Shown piece after piece: positions 16,835 to 24,470 of a stretch of DNA of 64,000 bases. A program made the translations under genes and the position numbers. The DNA is from Stenotrophomonas maltophilia (GTDB lineage Bacteria > Pseudomonadota > Gammaproteobacteria > Xanthomonadales > Xanthomonadaceae): positions 1,488,001 to 1,552,000 of the forward strand of contig NZ_CP037858.1 of the NCBI RefSeq assembly GCF_006974125.1, given 5' to 3'. The notes under the pieces were generated by a model. The model made no database searches and had not been told where the DNA came from. It worked only from the letters and a program-made list of their open reading frames with translations. Each line of letters starts with the position of its first letter. Within the stretch, counting starts at the first letter, position 1.

Positions 16835-17937
16835 CCGCCGTGGCCCTCGGCCGCGACCGGAGCCGGCGCATCAGCCGGCTTCGCACCGCTGGCCGGTGCC
16901 GCATCCTTGGCCGCGACCTTCAGGCCCGGGCGCAGCTTGCCGGTACCATCGACCACGATGCGCTGGCCGGCGTCCAGGCCCTGCTTGATCTCGACCACGC
17001 CGGCACGGCGCGCACCGGTCACCACGTCCACGCGCTCGACGCTGTCGTCGTTCTTGATGCGGTACACGAAGGTATCGCGGCCCACCTGCACCACGGCGAT
17101 TTCCGGCACCACCAGCGCCGGGCGCTCGGGACGGAACAGGCGCACGTCCAGCAGCATGCCCGGGCGCAGTGCGTGGTCGCCGTTGGCGAAGTCGGCACGC
17201 ACGGTCACCGCACGGGTGGCCGGATCGATACGTGCATCGATGGTGCTGACCACGCCTTCGAAGCTGCGGCCCGGCCACGCCACGCTGGTGGCGCTGACCT
17301 TGTCACCGACGCCCAGTGCGGCCAGTTCCACTTCCGGCACCTGGAAATCGATGTGCATGTGCTCGATGTCGTCGAGCGTGGCGATCACCGTGGTCGGCGT
17401 CAGCAGCGTGCCCGGGCTGACCTGGCGGATGCCAAGCACGCCGGCGAACGGCGCGCGCACACGACGGTCACCGATGTCCGACTGCATCTGCGTCACCCGC
17501 GCCTCGGCGGCATCGCGGATCGACTTCTGCGTATCCAGCGTGGCGCTGGACACCAGCCGCTGCGTGGCCAGTTCGCGCTGCCGCTTGTACAGCTGGTCGG
17601 CTTCGTGGAAGGTGGCCTGCGCCTGCACCAGCGCCGCTTCCTGGGCCTGCCCGCGCAGGGTCACGATCGGTGCACCGGCGGCAATGTGCTGGCCGCTTTC
17701 GAAATGCACCTTCTCGACGATTTCGCTGACCTTGGCGGTGACGCTGATCGACTCGCGCGCCTTGGCCGTGCCCAGTGCCTGCAGGGTGTCGTTCCACTGC
17801 GTGGACTGCACGACCTGCGCGGTGACCGGCACCGCTTCGCCCTGCCGACGGGCGGCGGCCTCCTGTTTGCCCGCGCACCCGGCCAGCACGGCCAGGCTGA
17901 GGCCAAGGGCCAGGGTCGAAGCGATACGAGCCAACAT
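16831..17937 (-). CDS. RND efflux periplasmic adaptor (membrane fusion) lipoprotein
   Basis: Periplasmic adaptor of 368 aa linking the RND pump to an outer-membrane channel. A lipoprotein signal is visible (LSLAVLAGC, Cys at about 22). It is followed by a biotinyl-lipoyl half (EIVEKVHFESGQHIAAGAP), an alpha-helical hairpin (about 95-160), the second lipoyl half (DRRVRAPFAGVLGIRQVSPG), a beta-barrel domain, and an Ala/Pro-rich C-terminal tail. The start at 17937 is set by the signal peptide. It overlaps the pump gene by 4 bases. Confidence 0.92.
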   Translation of the reverse strand: MLARIASTLALGLSLAVLAGCAGKQEAAARRQGEAVPVTAQVVQSTQWNDTLQALGTAKARESISVTAKVSEIVEKVHFESGQHIAAGAPIVTLRGQAQEAALVQAQATFHEADQLYKRQRELATQRLVSSATLDTQKSIRDAAEARVTQMQSDIGDRRVRAPFAGVLGIRQVSPGTLLTPTTVIATLDDIEHMHIDFQVPEVELAALGVGDKVSATSVAWPGRSFEGVVSTIDARIDPATRAVTVRADFANGDHALRPGMLLDVRLFRPERPALVVPEIAVVQVGRDTFVYRIKNDDSVERVDVVTGARRAGVVEIKQGLDAGQRIVVDGTGKLRPGLKVAAKDAAPASGAKPADAPAPVAAEGHGG

Positions 17938-18032
17938 GAACGGTCCTGATTGATCCACGGCCGCCGAGTGTAGGCAAGGGCCCGCAAAAGCGGTATGTGC
18001 CAAGCGTTTACCGGCGTGGAACCGAAGCCGTG

Positions 18033-18199
18033 ATAGCGCCTTGAACCCGTTCCGTGCAAGGCTGCCCCTGGCAGTGTCGGCGTGTGTCGGGGTGTATCCA
18101 GCTACCCATCGCCGGTGCCGCCATCGTAGAGTCGAAGCTGCCCGACGGAGGGCGTTGGGCAGGGGGCGGATCCTGGCGGGGATCCGGCCCCGTTTTTTT
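18033..18199 (+). ncRNA. possible small RNA ending at an orphan terminator
   Basis: The space between two minus-strand genes (17938-18249) contains a clear plus-strand Rho-independent terminator with no plus-strand gene before it. Just upstream is a second hairpin, GCCCGACG-GAGGG-CGTTGGGC (about 18140-18160). A weak promoter-like pair (TTTACC near 18007, TGATAG near 18033) lies at the other end. The 5' end is a guess and no known RNA family was recognised. Confidence 0.25.
18163..18199 (+). terminator. orphan plus-strand terminator
   Basis: The stem is GGGGCGGATCC paired with GGATCCG-G-CCCC (11 pairs, one bulged G), loop TGGCGG, followed by G and seven Ts. It points toward the 3' end of the copper receptor gene, so it could also block antisense transcription there. 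Confidence 0.7.
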
Positions 18200-18211
18200 G
18201 TCCGGCAGCAA

Positions 18212-18234
18212 CGCCGGGCATGGCCCGGCGCTAC
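18212..18234. repeat. SMAG-type palindrome (monomer)
   Basis: CGCCGGGCATGGCCCGGCG followed by CTAC, a single GTAG-ended hairpin in reverse orientation, 16 bases after the 3' end of the copper receptor gene. Confidence 0.75.
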
Positions 18235-18249
18235 CGTTCCGCACGTTGG

Positions 18250-20313
18250 TCAATACCGGTAGTTCACCTTCATCCACAGGCTGCGCCCGGGCTCATTGAT
18301 GCGCACCGGGTCGGCCGGAAAGCCGAAATCGGCACTGCCGGCCAGGTTCAGGTGCTCGCTGTAGGCGCGGTCGAACAGGTTGTCGACGCCCGCGCTGAGC
18401 TGCAGCTGCGAACTGAAACGGTACGCGGCGTTGAGCGCGAACGTGGCGAAACCGGCACTCGGCCCGAGGTCCTGGGCCACCACGTTGCCCTGACCGTCGG
18501 CCACGCGGTGCTGGTGAGTGACCGCACGCAGCAGTGCCCCGGCACTCCAGCGCTGGCCTTCCCAGTTCGCACTCAGGCGCGCTTCCAGCGGCGGCATCTG
18601 CGGCAGCGGACGCTGCTGGTCGCGGTTCTCGCCCCACGCGTAGGCAAGCGTGCCCCCCAGCTTCCACTGTTCGGCCAGGCTTACTTCCAGCCCCGCCTCG
18701 GCACCGGCGATGCGCGCATCGATGTTGCTGGCCTGGCTCATGCCCATCATGCCGCTGCCGTGATAGGTGAACAGGATGTAGTCCTGGATCTGCCCGGCGT
18801 AGGCTGAGACCCAGGCCTGCACGCGTGGGCCCTTGTACTGCAGGCCGACGTCGAGCTGGGTGGTGTGCTCGGGCTGGATGCCGGCGAAGGCGTTCGATGC
18901 ACCGGCCGGACCGTGATCGGGCGAGAACAGCTCCCAGTAATCGGGCATGCGCTGGCTGTGGCCGAGACCGGCATACCAGGTCAGGCCGTCGGCCAGGTCC
19001 TGCTCGTAACGCAGGAAACCACTGCCGAGCCACTCCTTGCGACGCTGGCCTGCGGTCGGATTGGGCATGTTCCCCATCATCCCGCGGATCGACTGCCGCT
19101 CATCGCGCACGCTGGCGCGATCGATGCGCAGGCCACTGATCCAGCGCTGGTCGGTGCCGGCGCCCAGGGTCAGTTCGGTGAACACGCCATAGCGACGGAA
19201 GTTGGCATCGGTCTGCCAGTCGGCCTGCCTGTAGGTGTCACGCCCCATGCCCATGCGTCCACGATGGCGGCTGTCTTCGCCATCCACCCCCGCCACCAGC
19301 TGCACGTCCTGCCAGCGCCACTCGGAACTGACCCGGCCGCCCTGGGTACGGCGGTCCACGTTCGACGCCATCGGCATCGGCATCATGCTGTTGGGATTCG
19401 GCGTGCGCAGCGTGTAGTTGTCCATCACGTGGTCGGCTTCGTTGTAGTACACGTTGGCCTGCACCGTGTCCCACGCGCCCGGCAGGTTGCGCTTCTCGAA
19501 TCGTGCCGCGTAACTGGTGCGTTCGAACGCGGCACCGTCCATGCCACGCCCGGCATAGCGCGCGATCGCATCACCGGCCCCGGCGGAGATCTCCAGCAGC
19601 GTGTCGGCATCCGGCGTCCAGCCAATGGCCACGTCACCGTTCCACTTGCGCCACTTCGACGGCACCACATCGCCGTGGCCGTCCTTGTAGTCATCGGCTT
19701 CGGACCGGTTGCCGCTGGCGCGCACATAGCCGGTCGGGTTGCCCAGGGTCAGGTCCAGCACCTGGTCGTTGCGGTTGCGCGAGCCAACCAGCGCACTGGC
19801 ATCAGCACGCAGGCCCGGTTCCTCGAAGCGCGGCGTATCGCGCTCGAAACGCACGGTGCCGGCCGAGGCGCCTGCGCCCCAGCGCACGCTCTGCGGGCCC
19901 TTGATGATGGTCAACCGATCGAAGCTCTCCGGCGCGATGTAGGACAACGGATTGTCCATGCGCGACGGGCAGGCACCGATCAGGTTGCCATCGTTGCTGA
20001 GGATGTTCAGCCGCGAACCGAACATGCCGCGCAGCACCGGGTCGCCGTTGGTGCCGCCATTGCGGATGGCGGAGAAGCCGGGGACGGTCTTCAGGTAATC
20101 GGCACCGTCGCTGGCCGGCACCGGCTGCCGCGGCAGGCGCGGATCGGTCACCCAGTGCAGCGGCGAGGACGGTGCGGCGGCGGTGACCACCATCGTGTCG
20201 AGGGTGCGCGCCTCGTCGGCGGGCGCAGCGTGGGCCAGTGACGCGGCCACGGCCAGGCCAAGGGCAACCGGCAGGCGCGCACGGGCACCCGCGGGGCGGG
20301 AAGTCATTTTCAT
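18250..20313 (-). CDS. TonB-dependent copper receptor
   Basis: Outer-membrane TonB-dependent receptor of 687 aa, of the OprC/NosA copper-receptor type. A signal peptide (about 1-30) is followed by a TonB-box-like DTMVVTA, the plug with RNGGTNGDPVLRGMFGSRLN and DNPLSYIAPESFDRLTIIKG, and a 22-strand barrel ending in an aromatic (KVNYRY). Met-rich exposed segments, NPNSMMPMPMASN, GMMGNMPNP and GMMGMSQASN, fit copper handling. A DUF2946 gene rich in His and Met ends about 70 bases before its start on the same strand, and the two are likely co-transcribed. Confidence 0.9.
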   Translation of the reverse strand: MKMTSRPAGARARLPVALGLAVAASLAHAAPADEARTLDTMVVTAAAPSSPLHWVTDPRLPRQPVPASDGADYLKTVPGFSAIRNGGTNGDPVLRGMFGSRLNILSNDGNLIGACPSRMDNPLSYIAPESFDRLTIIKGPQSVRWGAGASAGTVRFERDTPRFEEPGLRADASALVGSRNRNDQVLDLTLGNPTGYVRASGNRSEADDYKDGHGDVVPSKWRKWNGDVAIGWTPDADTLLEISAGAGDAIARYAGRGMDGAAFERTSYAARFEKRNLPGAWDTVQANVYYNEADHVMDNYTLRTPNPNSMMPMPMASNVDRRTQGGRVSSEWRWQDVQLVAGVDGEDSRHRGRMGMGRDTYRQADWQTDANFRRYGVFTELTLGAGTDQRWISGLRIDRASVRDERQSIRGMMGNMPNPTAGQRRKEWLGSGFLRYEQDLADGLTWYAGLGHSQRMPDYWELFSPDHGPAGASNAFAGIQPEHTTQLDVGLQYKGPRVQAWVSAYAGQIQDYILFTYHGSGMMGMSQASNIDARIAGAEAGLEVSLAEQWKLGGTLAYAWGENRDQQRPLPQMPPLEARLSANWEGQRWSAGALLRAVTHQHRVADGQGNVVAQDLGPSAGFATFALNAAYRFSSQLQLSAGVDNLFDRAYSEHLNLAGSADFGFPADPVRINEPGRSLWMKVNYRY

Positions 20314-20384
20314 CGGAACAGCTCCAAAGTACGCACGCGCGCACGGCGCCCGGTCAGGCGTCGTGCGGCAGATTCATGGGGATA

Positions 20385-20816
20385 TCAGCGGACGATGGAG
20401 GGGGGCGGTGGCCCACGTGCGGCGTGCGCCGGCCAGCGCAGTGCCGGCAGCACCTGCTGTGACCACGGGAACACCAGGCGCGGCCGCCACAGCAGCGGCA
20501 ACAGCAGCACCAGCACCGCCAGCCATGGCAGCATGCGCATGGCCAGTACGCAGTATTCGCAGGCTTCGCCATGCATGGCGTGGGGGTCGGCCGGGCGGTC
20601 AGGCGCTGCCCGCGTGGCCCCGTGTAGATCGTGCCCGGCCATGGCCATGCCGTGCATGTCATGGCCCATCGCGGCGTGGTCCATGCCCGCCATTGCAGCG
20701 TGGTCCATCGGGTGCGCCTGCAGCGCGCGGCTGACCAGTGGCGCAAGCACCATCAGCAGCGTCGCCAGGATGGCTAGCTGGAGCAGAAGGCGTTGCGGGC
20801 GGGACAGGCGGGTCAC
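20385..20816 (-). CDS. DUF2946 His/Met-rich protein, likely copper-linked
   Basis: Protein of 143 aa with an N-terminal hydrophobic helix (LLLQLAILATLLMVLAPL), a stretch of repeated His/Met motifs (HPMDHAAMAGMDHAAMGHDM, then HGMAMAGHDLHG), a CEYC cysteine pair, and a second hydrophobic segment near the C-terminus. DUF2946 proteins commonly accompany copper receptors; the exact role is unknown, and copper binding is inferred from composition. A GTG start at 20816 is chosen because upstream codons run into the intergenic repeats. A TACACT box lies only about 7 bases before this GTG, so the mRNA may be leaderless. Confidence 0.78.
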   Translation of the reverse strand: MTRLSRPQRLLLQLAILATLLMVLAPLVSRALQAHPMDHAAMAGMDHAAMGHDMHGMAMAGHDLHGATRAAPDRPADPHAMHGEACEYCVLAMRMLPWLAVLVLLLPLLWRPRLVFPWSQQVLPALRWPAHAARGPPPPSIVR

Positions 20817-20968
20817 CCCGCTAGTGTAGAGCCGGGTCCAGGGTTGCCCGTGCGACGAACGGTCGCAGGAAGGGGGGGGGTTATCGGCAGGGCTGCGCCC
20901 TGCACCCGCTGCGAGCTGGAGCAACAGCAACAGCAACAGCCGAAGCAGAAGCGGGCTTCCTGTGGGTA

Positions 20969-21070
20969 GGCGGGGTGGGTCCGGTTGCGGGGGGCGCTGC
21001 AAGTACGTCCATGTAAGCTCGGTCGCCGCATCCATGCGGCTCACGCCCCCGCAACCGGACCCACCCCGCC
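20969..21070 (+). repeat. long hairpin H2 with 52-nt core
   Basis: Perfect 25-nt arms (20969-20993 and 21046-21070) identical to those of H1, around a 52-nt core (20994-21045) whose inner hairpin is GCCGCAT-CC-ATGCGGC. The first ten core bases (GCGCTGCAAG) are diverged from the usual ACGCCGTGAA. Confidence 0.92.
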
Positions 21071-21094
21071 TTCGACAGATCTCTGCGATCTGCA

Positions 21095-21209
21095 GTAGAT
21101 CCACGCCATGCGTGGATGAATCTCCATCGGAATCGAATATTTCGAATTGGAATCCAGAAGCATCCACGCATGGCGTGGATCTACCGTGTCGACCAAGGTC
21201 GACACCTAC
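21095..21209. repeat. SMAG-type palindromes, three in a row
   Basis: GTAGATCCACGCCATGCGTG form at 21095-21117, its reverse form ending GGCGTGGATCTAC at 21162-21184, and GTGTCGACCAAGGTCGACAC followed by CTAC at 21186-21209. The first two form a dimer around the AT-rich centre of the block. Confidence 0.8.
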
Positions 21210-21236
21210 CAACAGCCATCGGAATCTGTCAGAGGT

Positions 21237-21332
21237 GGGGCGGTGTCGGAGTGCGGGGTGTCAGCCGCATGGATGCGGCTGCCAAGCCCCCAGGGACGGG
21301 TTCACGGCGTCCCCGCACTCCGACACCGCCCC
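21237..21332 (-). repeat. long hairpin H3 with 52-nt core, reversed
   Basis: Perfect 22-nt arms (21237-21258 and 21311-21332, beginning GGGGCGGTGTCGGAG) around a 52-nt core (21259-21310) lying in reverse orientation. The arm sequence is unlike H1/H2, yet the core matches H4 at nearly every position. The inner hairpin is AGCCGCAT-CC-ATGCGGCT. Confidence 0.92.
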
Positions 21333-21415
21333 GCCATCCCACGGAATGCAAGCTTTTGCCGTTGACGTTGCCGTTGATTCTGCGGGTGCAGGGCGCAGCC
21401 CTGCCCGACCCACCC

Positions 21416-22399
21416 TCACACCGTGATGGTCTGGGTCAGTGACTCCCAGGTCGGTGGCACCGGCCACGCGGCCGCCTGGTTGCCATCCAGCACCCGCCGC
21501 AGGTCACGCGGATCGATCTGCGGTGCCAGTACGTGCACCAGCTCCAGCGCGTAATCGCGCAGCACGCGGTCGCGCGGCAGCACCGCCCAGGCGATGCACT
21601 CGCTGATCGGATCCGGAGCAGGCCACGATCTCAGGTCTTCGTCGTTGGAACTGACCGCCATCTCGGCCAGCAGCCCCACGCCCAGACCCGTACGCACGTA
21701 GGTCTTGATCAGGTCGGCATCGAGCGCGGTCAGTGCCAGGTCCGGCACCAGCCCATTTGCGGCAAAGGCGCGCTGCAGCGACGAGTTCGGCCGTGTCGAG
21801 GATTCATAGCTGATCAACGGTTGGCGGGCCAGCGCGGCCAGGTCCGGCGCACGACCGGCGCGATCCAGTGGATGGCCCTTGGGCACCACCACCAGCCGGC
21901 GCCAGCGGAACAGCGGCACCGCGATGCCATCGGTGGGTTCGCCACCGGCGGTACTGATGATCGCGATATCGGCATCGCCCTGGTTCAGGCGGTCCAGTGC
22001 GTCGGCTTCACCGGCCCGCTGCAGGTGCACGCTCACCTGCGGGTAGGCCTGCTTGATCGCCGCCACCGCCGGCGGCAGCACGAAGCGCGCCTGGGTGTGG
22101 GTGGTGGTCAGGATCAGCTGGCCCTGGCTCTCGCGGCGCTGGTTGGCCGCGTAGGTGCGGATGTTGTTGGCCTCGGCCAGCACCGCGCGGGCGCGGGCGA
22201 TGACCTCGGTGCCGGCCGGGGTGACCGACTCCAGACTGCGGCCCTTGCGCACGAACAGCAGGAAGCCGAGCTCGTCCTCCAGCTGCTTGAGCTGCTTGGA
22301 CAGGCCGGGCTGGGTGGCGTGCACGCGCGAGGCGGCCAGCGTGATGTTCAGCTCGGCGTCGGCGATGGCAACCAGGTAGCGCAGCTGGGTCAGCGTCAT
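21416..22399 (-). CDS. CysB-type LysR transcriptional regulator
   Basis: DNA-binding regulator of 327 aa with the longer length and sequence character of the CysB/Cbl branch. The N-terminal winged HTH reads LTQLRYLVAIADAELN and then SRVHATQPGLSKQLKQLE. The effector domain has CysB-like parts: TTTHTQARFVLP, DLIKTYVRTGLGVGLL and an AP-ISECIAWAVLP segment. It is divergent from cysK, the expected target. In known relatives the domain senses O- or N-acetylserine and sulfate. The start at 22399 (MTLTQLRYL) is chosen over upstream codons that lack family similarity. The symbol cysB is likely but not confirmed. Confidence 0.88.
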   Translation of the reverse strand: MTLTQLRYLVAIADAELNITLAASRVHATQPGLSKQLKQLEDELGFLLFVRKGRSLESVTPAGTEVIARARAVLAEANNIRTYAANQRRESQGQLILTTTHTQARFVLPPAVAAIKQAYPQVSVHLQRAGEADALDRLNQGDADIAIISTAGGEPTDGIAVPLFRWRRLVVVPKGHPLDRAGRAPDLAALARQPLISYESSTRPNSSLQRAFAANGLVPDLALTALDADLIKTYVRTGLGVGLLAEMAVSSNDEDLRSWPAPDPISECIAWAVLPRDRVLRDYALELVHVLAPQIDPRDLRRVLDGNQAAAWPVPPTWESLTQTITV

Positions 22400-22459
22400 G
22401 GGAGGCGGGCGGCGTGGGGCGGAGGTCCACTCTAGGGTCAATTGCCGTCACCAGCTTAT

Positions 22460-22470
22460 AACCAAAGGTT
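22460..22470. promoter_or_regulatory. possible LysR/CysB site upstream of cysK
   Basis: The dyad AACCAAAGGTT sits in an AT-rich stretch (TTATAACCAAAGGTTG) in the 208-base divergent space between the LysR gene and cysK. Position and symmetry suit a LysR-type site; binding is inferred. Confidence 0.35.
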
Positions 22471-22607
22471 GTTTAAGAAAGGTATCTGGTCATTTCCGGG
22501 CGTCATATGCCGGCGCTACGGTCAGCCGGCAGCCGCTGGCCTGAACAGCCAGCCCTCCCCCTTTCGCCCGCCGGCGTCCGGCGCGGCCCCGTTCCCGGAG
22601 CGCTTCC

Positions 22608-23567
22608 ATGGCCCTGTACGACTCCATCCTCGATACCGTCGGCAACACCCCCATCGTCAAGCTGCAGCGCCTGGCGCCGCCGCAGGTCAGCCTCTACGCC
22701 AAGGTCGAGTCGTTCAACCCGGGCGGCTCGGTGAAAGACCGCCTGGCGCTGGCGATCATCCTCGACGCCGAAGCGCGCGGCCTGCTCAAGCCGGGCGACA
22801 CGATCGTGGAGGCCACCTCGGGCAACACCGGCGTGGCGCTGGCGATGGTCGCCGCGGCACGTGGTTACAAGTTCGTGGCGACCATGGTCGAGACCTTCTC
22901 GGTGGAGCGTCGCAAGCTGATGCGCGCGTATGGCGCGAAGGTGATCCTGACCCCGGCCGCCGAACGCGGCAGCGGCATGGTGCGCAAGGCGCGCGAACTG
23001 GCCGAGCAGCACGGCTGGTTCCTGGCCAGCCAGTTCGCCAATCCGGCCAATCCGGCGTATCACCGCAATACCACCGCCGCCGAGATCCTGCGCGACTTTG
23101 CCGGCAAGCGGCTGGACTACTTCGTCAGCGGCTGGGGCACCGGTGGCACGCTCACCGGCGTGGGCGAAGTACTGAAGGTCGCGCGCCCGCAGACCCGCAT
23201 CATCGCCACCGAGCCGGCCGGCGCCGCACTGCTGAAGGGCGATGACTGGAAGCCGCACAAGATCCAGGGCTGGACCCCGGATTTCGTGCCCGACGTGCTC
23301 AACCGCGATGTGGTGGATGAACTGGTGTCGGTTGATGATGACCGCGCCATCGCCACCGCGCGCCGGCTGGCGGCGGAGGAAGGCATCTTCGTCGGCATCT
23401 CCGCCGGCGCTACCGTGGCCAGCGCACTGGACGTGGCCGCACGCGCCGAACCGGGTTCAGTGATTCTGGCCATGCTTCCGGACACCGGTGAGCGCTACTT
23501 CTCCACGCCGCTGTTTGCCGATGTGAATGAAGGCTCCGACGACGAGTGGCTGGCCGGCCTGCCGTGA
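22608..23567 (+). CDS. cysK: cysteine synthase A (O-acetylserine sulfhydrylase)
   Basis: PLP enzyme making cysteine from O-acetylserine and sulfide, 319 aa. The PLP lysine is in NPGGSVKDR (Lys43), the substrate loop is TSGNTGVAL (Ser71 to Gly75), the phosphate-binding loop is GTGGTLTG (177-184), and GISAGA lies near the C-terminus. It is divergent from a CysB-type regulator, which supports regulation by sulfur supply. A palindromic repeat follows 6 bases after the stop. Confidence 0.93.
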   Translation: MALYDSILDTVGNTPIVKLQRLAPPQVSLYAKVESFNPGGSVKDRLALAIILDAEARGLLKPGDTIVEATSGNTGVALAMVAAARGYKFVATMVETFSVERRKLMRAYGAKVILTPAAERGSGMVRKARELAEQHGWFLASQFANPANPAYHRNTTAAEILRDFAGKRLDYFVSGWGTGGTLTGVGEVLKVARPQTRIIATEPAGAALLKGDDWKPHKIQGWTPDFVPDVLNRDVVDELVSVDDDRAIATARRLAAEEGIFVGISAGATVASALDVAARAEPGSVILAMLPDTGERYFSTPLFADVNEGSDDEWLAGLP

Positions 23568-23573
23568 TGCACA

Positions 23574-23612
23574 GGGTCAGAGCCCTTTCCCGTCGGGAAA
23601 GGGCTCTGACCC
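23574..23612. repeat. GGGTCAGA-type palindrome after cysK
   Basis: Perfect 18-nt arms (23574-23591 and 23595-23612) with loop GTC. The arm interior is GAGCCCTTTCCC, a third variant of the family. It may act as the cysK transcription end. Confidence 0.88.
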
Positions 23613-23778
23613 CCTTCTGCTTCAGCCTGCGTGAAGGCGTCGCCCGCCATCGTGCGTGAAGGCCGTCGGATCGCAGCGCGTGAGACGGTCATGACGCAGT
23701 ATCGATGCCCTGTCCCCTACCGTGGGAACAGCCGGCGCAGATGCTGCGCGGATCACCTCACAGGCAGGAGACGGACGC

Positions 23779-24378
23779 ATGAAGATCGAAGTTTGGCAGG
23801 GCGACATCACGACCCTGGCGGTGGATGCGATCGTCAACGCGGCCAACGAAACACTGCTCGGTGGCGGCGGTGTCGACGGCGCGATCCATCGTGCAGCCGG
23901 CCCCGCATTGCTGGCCGAATGCGAGCAGTTGCCGGAGCTGCGCCCGGGCGTGCGTTGCCCGACCGGCGAAGTGCGCGCCACCGGTGCCCATGCGCTGCCG
24001 GCACGCCACGTACTGCACACGGTCGGTCCGGTCTGGCATGACGGCCAGCGCGACGAACCGGCACTGCTGGCCAACTGCTACTGGAAATCGCTGCAGCTTG
24101 CCGAGTCGCTGGGCGTACAGTCGATCGCGTTCCCGGCCATCAGTTGCGGCGTGTATGGCTATCCGCTGTACCAGGCTGCACAGATCGCGGTGACGGAAAC
24201 GCTGGCATGGCAGCGCAGCCACGTGCAACCGATGCGCATCGTGCTGGTCGCGTTCAACACGGCCACTGCCAAGGCCTACCAGCAGGCGCTGGCCACCGCC
24301 GGACAGAGCACGGAAAGCGAGCCACGCGGCACGCTGCTGCCGCCGCTCGGCGATGCAGGCCTTGCCGCCGCGCATTGA
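23779..24378 (+). CDS. macrodomain protein, O-acetyl-ADP-ribose deacetylase-like
   Basis: Macrodomain of 199 aa, YmdB/MacroD type, expected to remove ADP-ribose or deacetylate O-acetyl-ADP-ribose. Motifs are [20 protein letters not shown] (adenine-binding Asp and the Asn pair), [15 protein letters not shown] (catalytic loop with Asp) and [12 protein letters not shown]. The C-terminal 25 residues are extra and unstructured-looking. The start at 23779 (MKIEVWQGD) fits the fold; a terminator shared with the next gene follows. Confidence 0.9.
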   Translation: MKIEVWQGDITTLAVDAIVNAANETLLGGGGVDGAIHRAAGPALLAECEQLPELRPGVRCPTGEVRATGAHALPARHVLHTVGPVWHDGQRDEPALLANCYWKSLQLAESLGVQSIAFPAISCGVYGYPLYQAAQIAVTETLAWQRSHVQPMRIVLVAFNTATAKAYQQALATAGQSTESEPRGTLLPPLGDAGLAAAH

Positions 24379-24400
24379 AACGCGACGCAGCATGGAAAGG

Positions 24401-24427
24401 AAAAGGCCGGGCATTGCCCGGCCTTTT
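24401..24427. terminator. bidirectional terminator
   Basis: AAAAGGCCGGGC-ATT-GCCCGGCCTTTT: a 12-bp stem with A and T runs on both sides, placed between the convergent macrodomain and lipoprotein genes and usable by both. Confidence 0.88.
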
Positions 24428-24470
24428 CCGTTGCACCGTCGATGTCATCCACGCACGGCGTGGATCACAC

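Larger units (their letters stand above)
20817..21415. other. gene-free repeat block between DUF2946 and the LysR gene
   Basis: About 600 bases without a gene. Order: hairpin GCAGGG-CTGCG-CCCTGC form (20887-20903), AACAGC-rich stretch, long hairpin H2 (20969-21070), a GATC-type dyad, a GTAG palindrome (21095-21117), an AT-rich centre with CGAATATTTCG, the mirrored GTAG palindrome (21162-21184), a third (21186-21209), long hairpin H3 in reverse orientation (21237-21332), and the mirrored GCAGGGC hairpin (21388-21404). The block is close to a mirror image of itself. Confidence 0.85.

Noticed and set aside
13466..17953. A plus-strand open frame of about 1500 codons opposite the RND pump and adaptor genes
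   Set aside because: It is the antisense reading of high-GC coding DNA. The encoded protein is rich in His, Gln and Arg without any family pattern, while the minus strand has clear RND and adaptor motifs.
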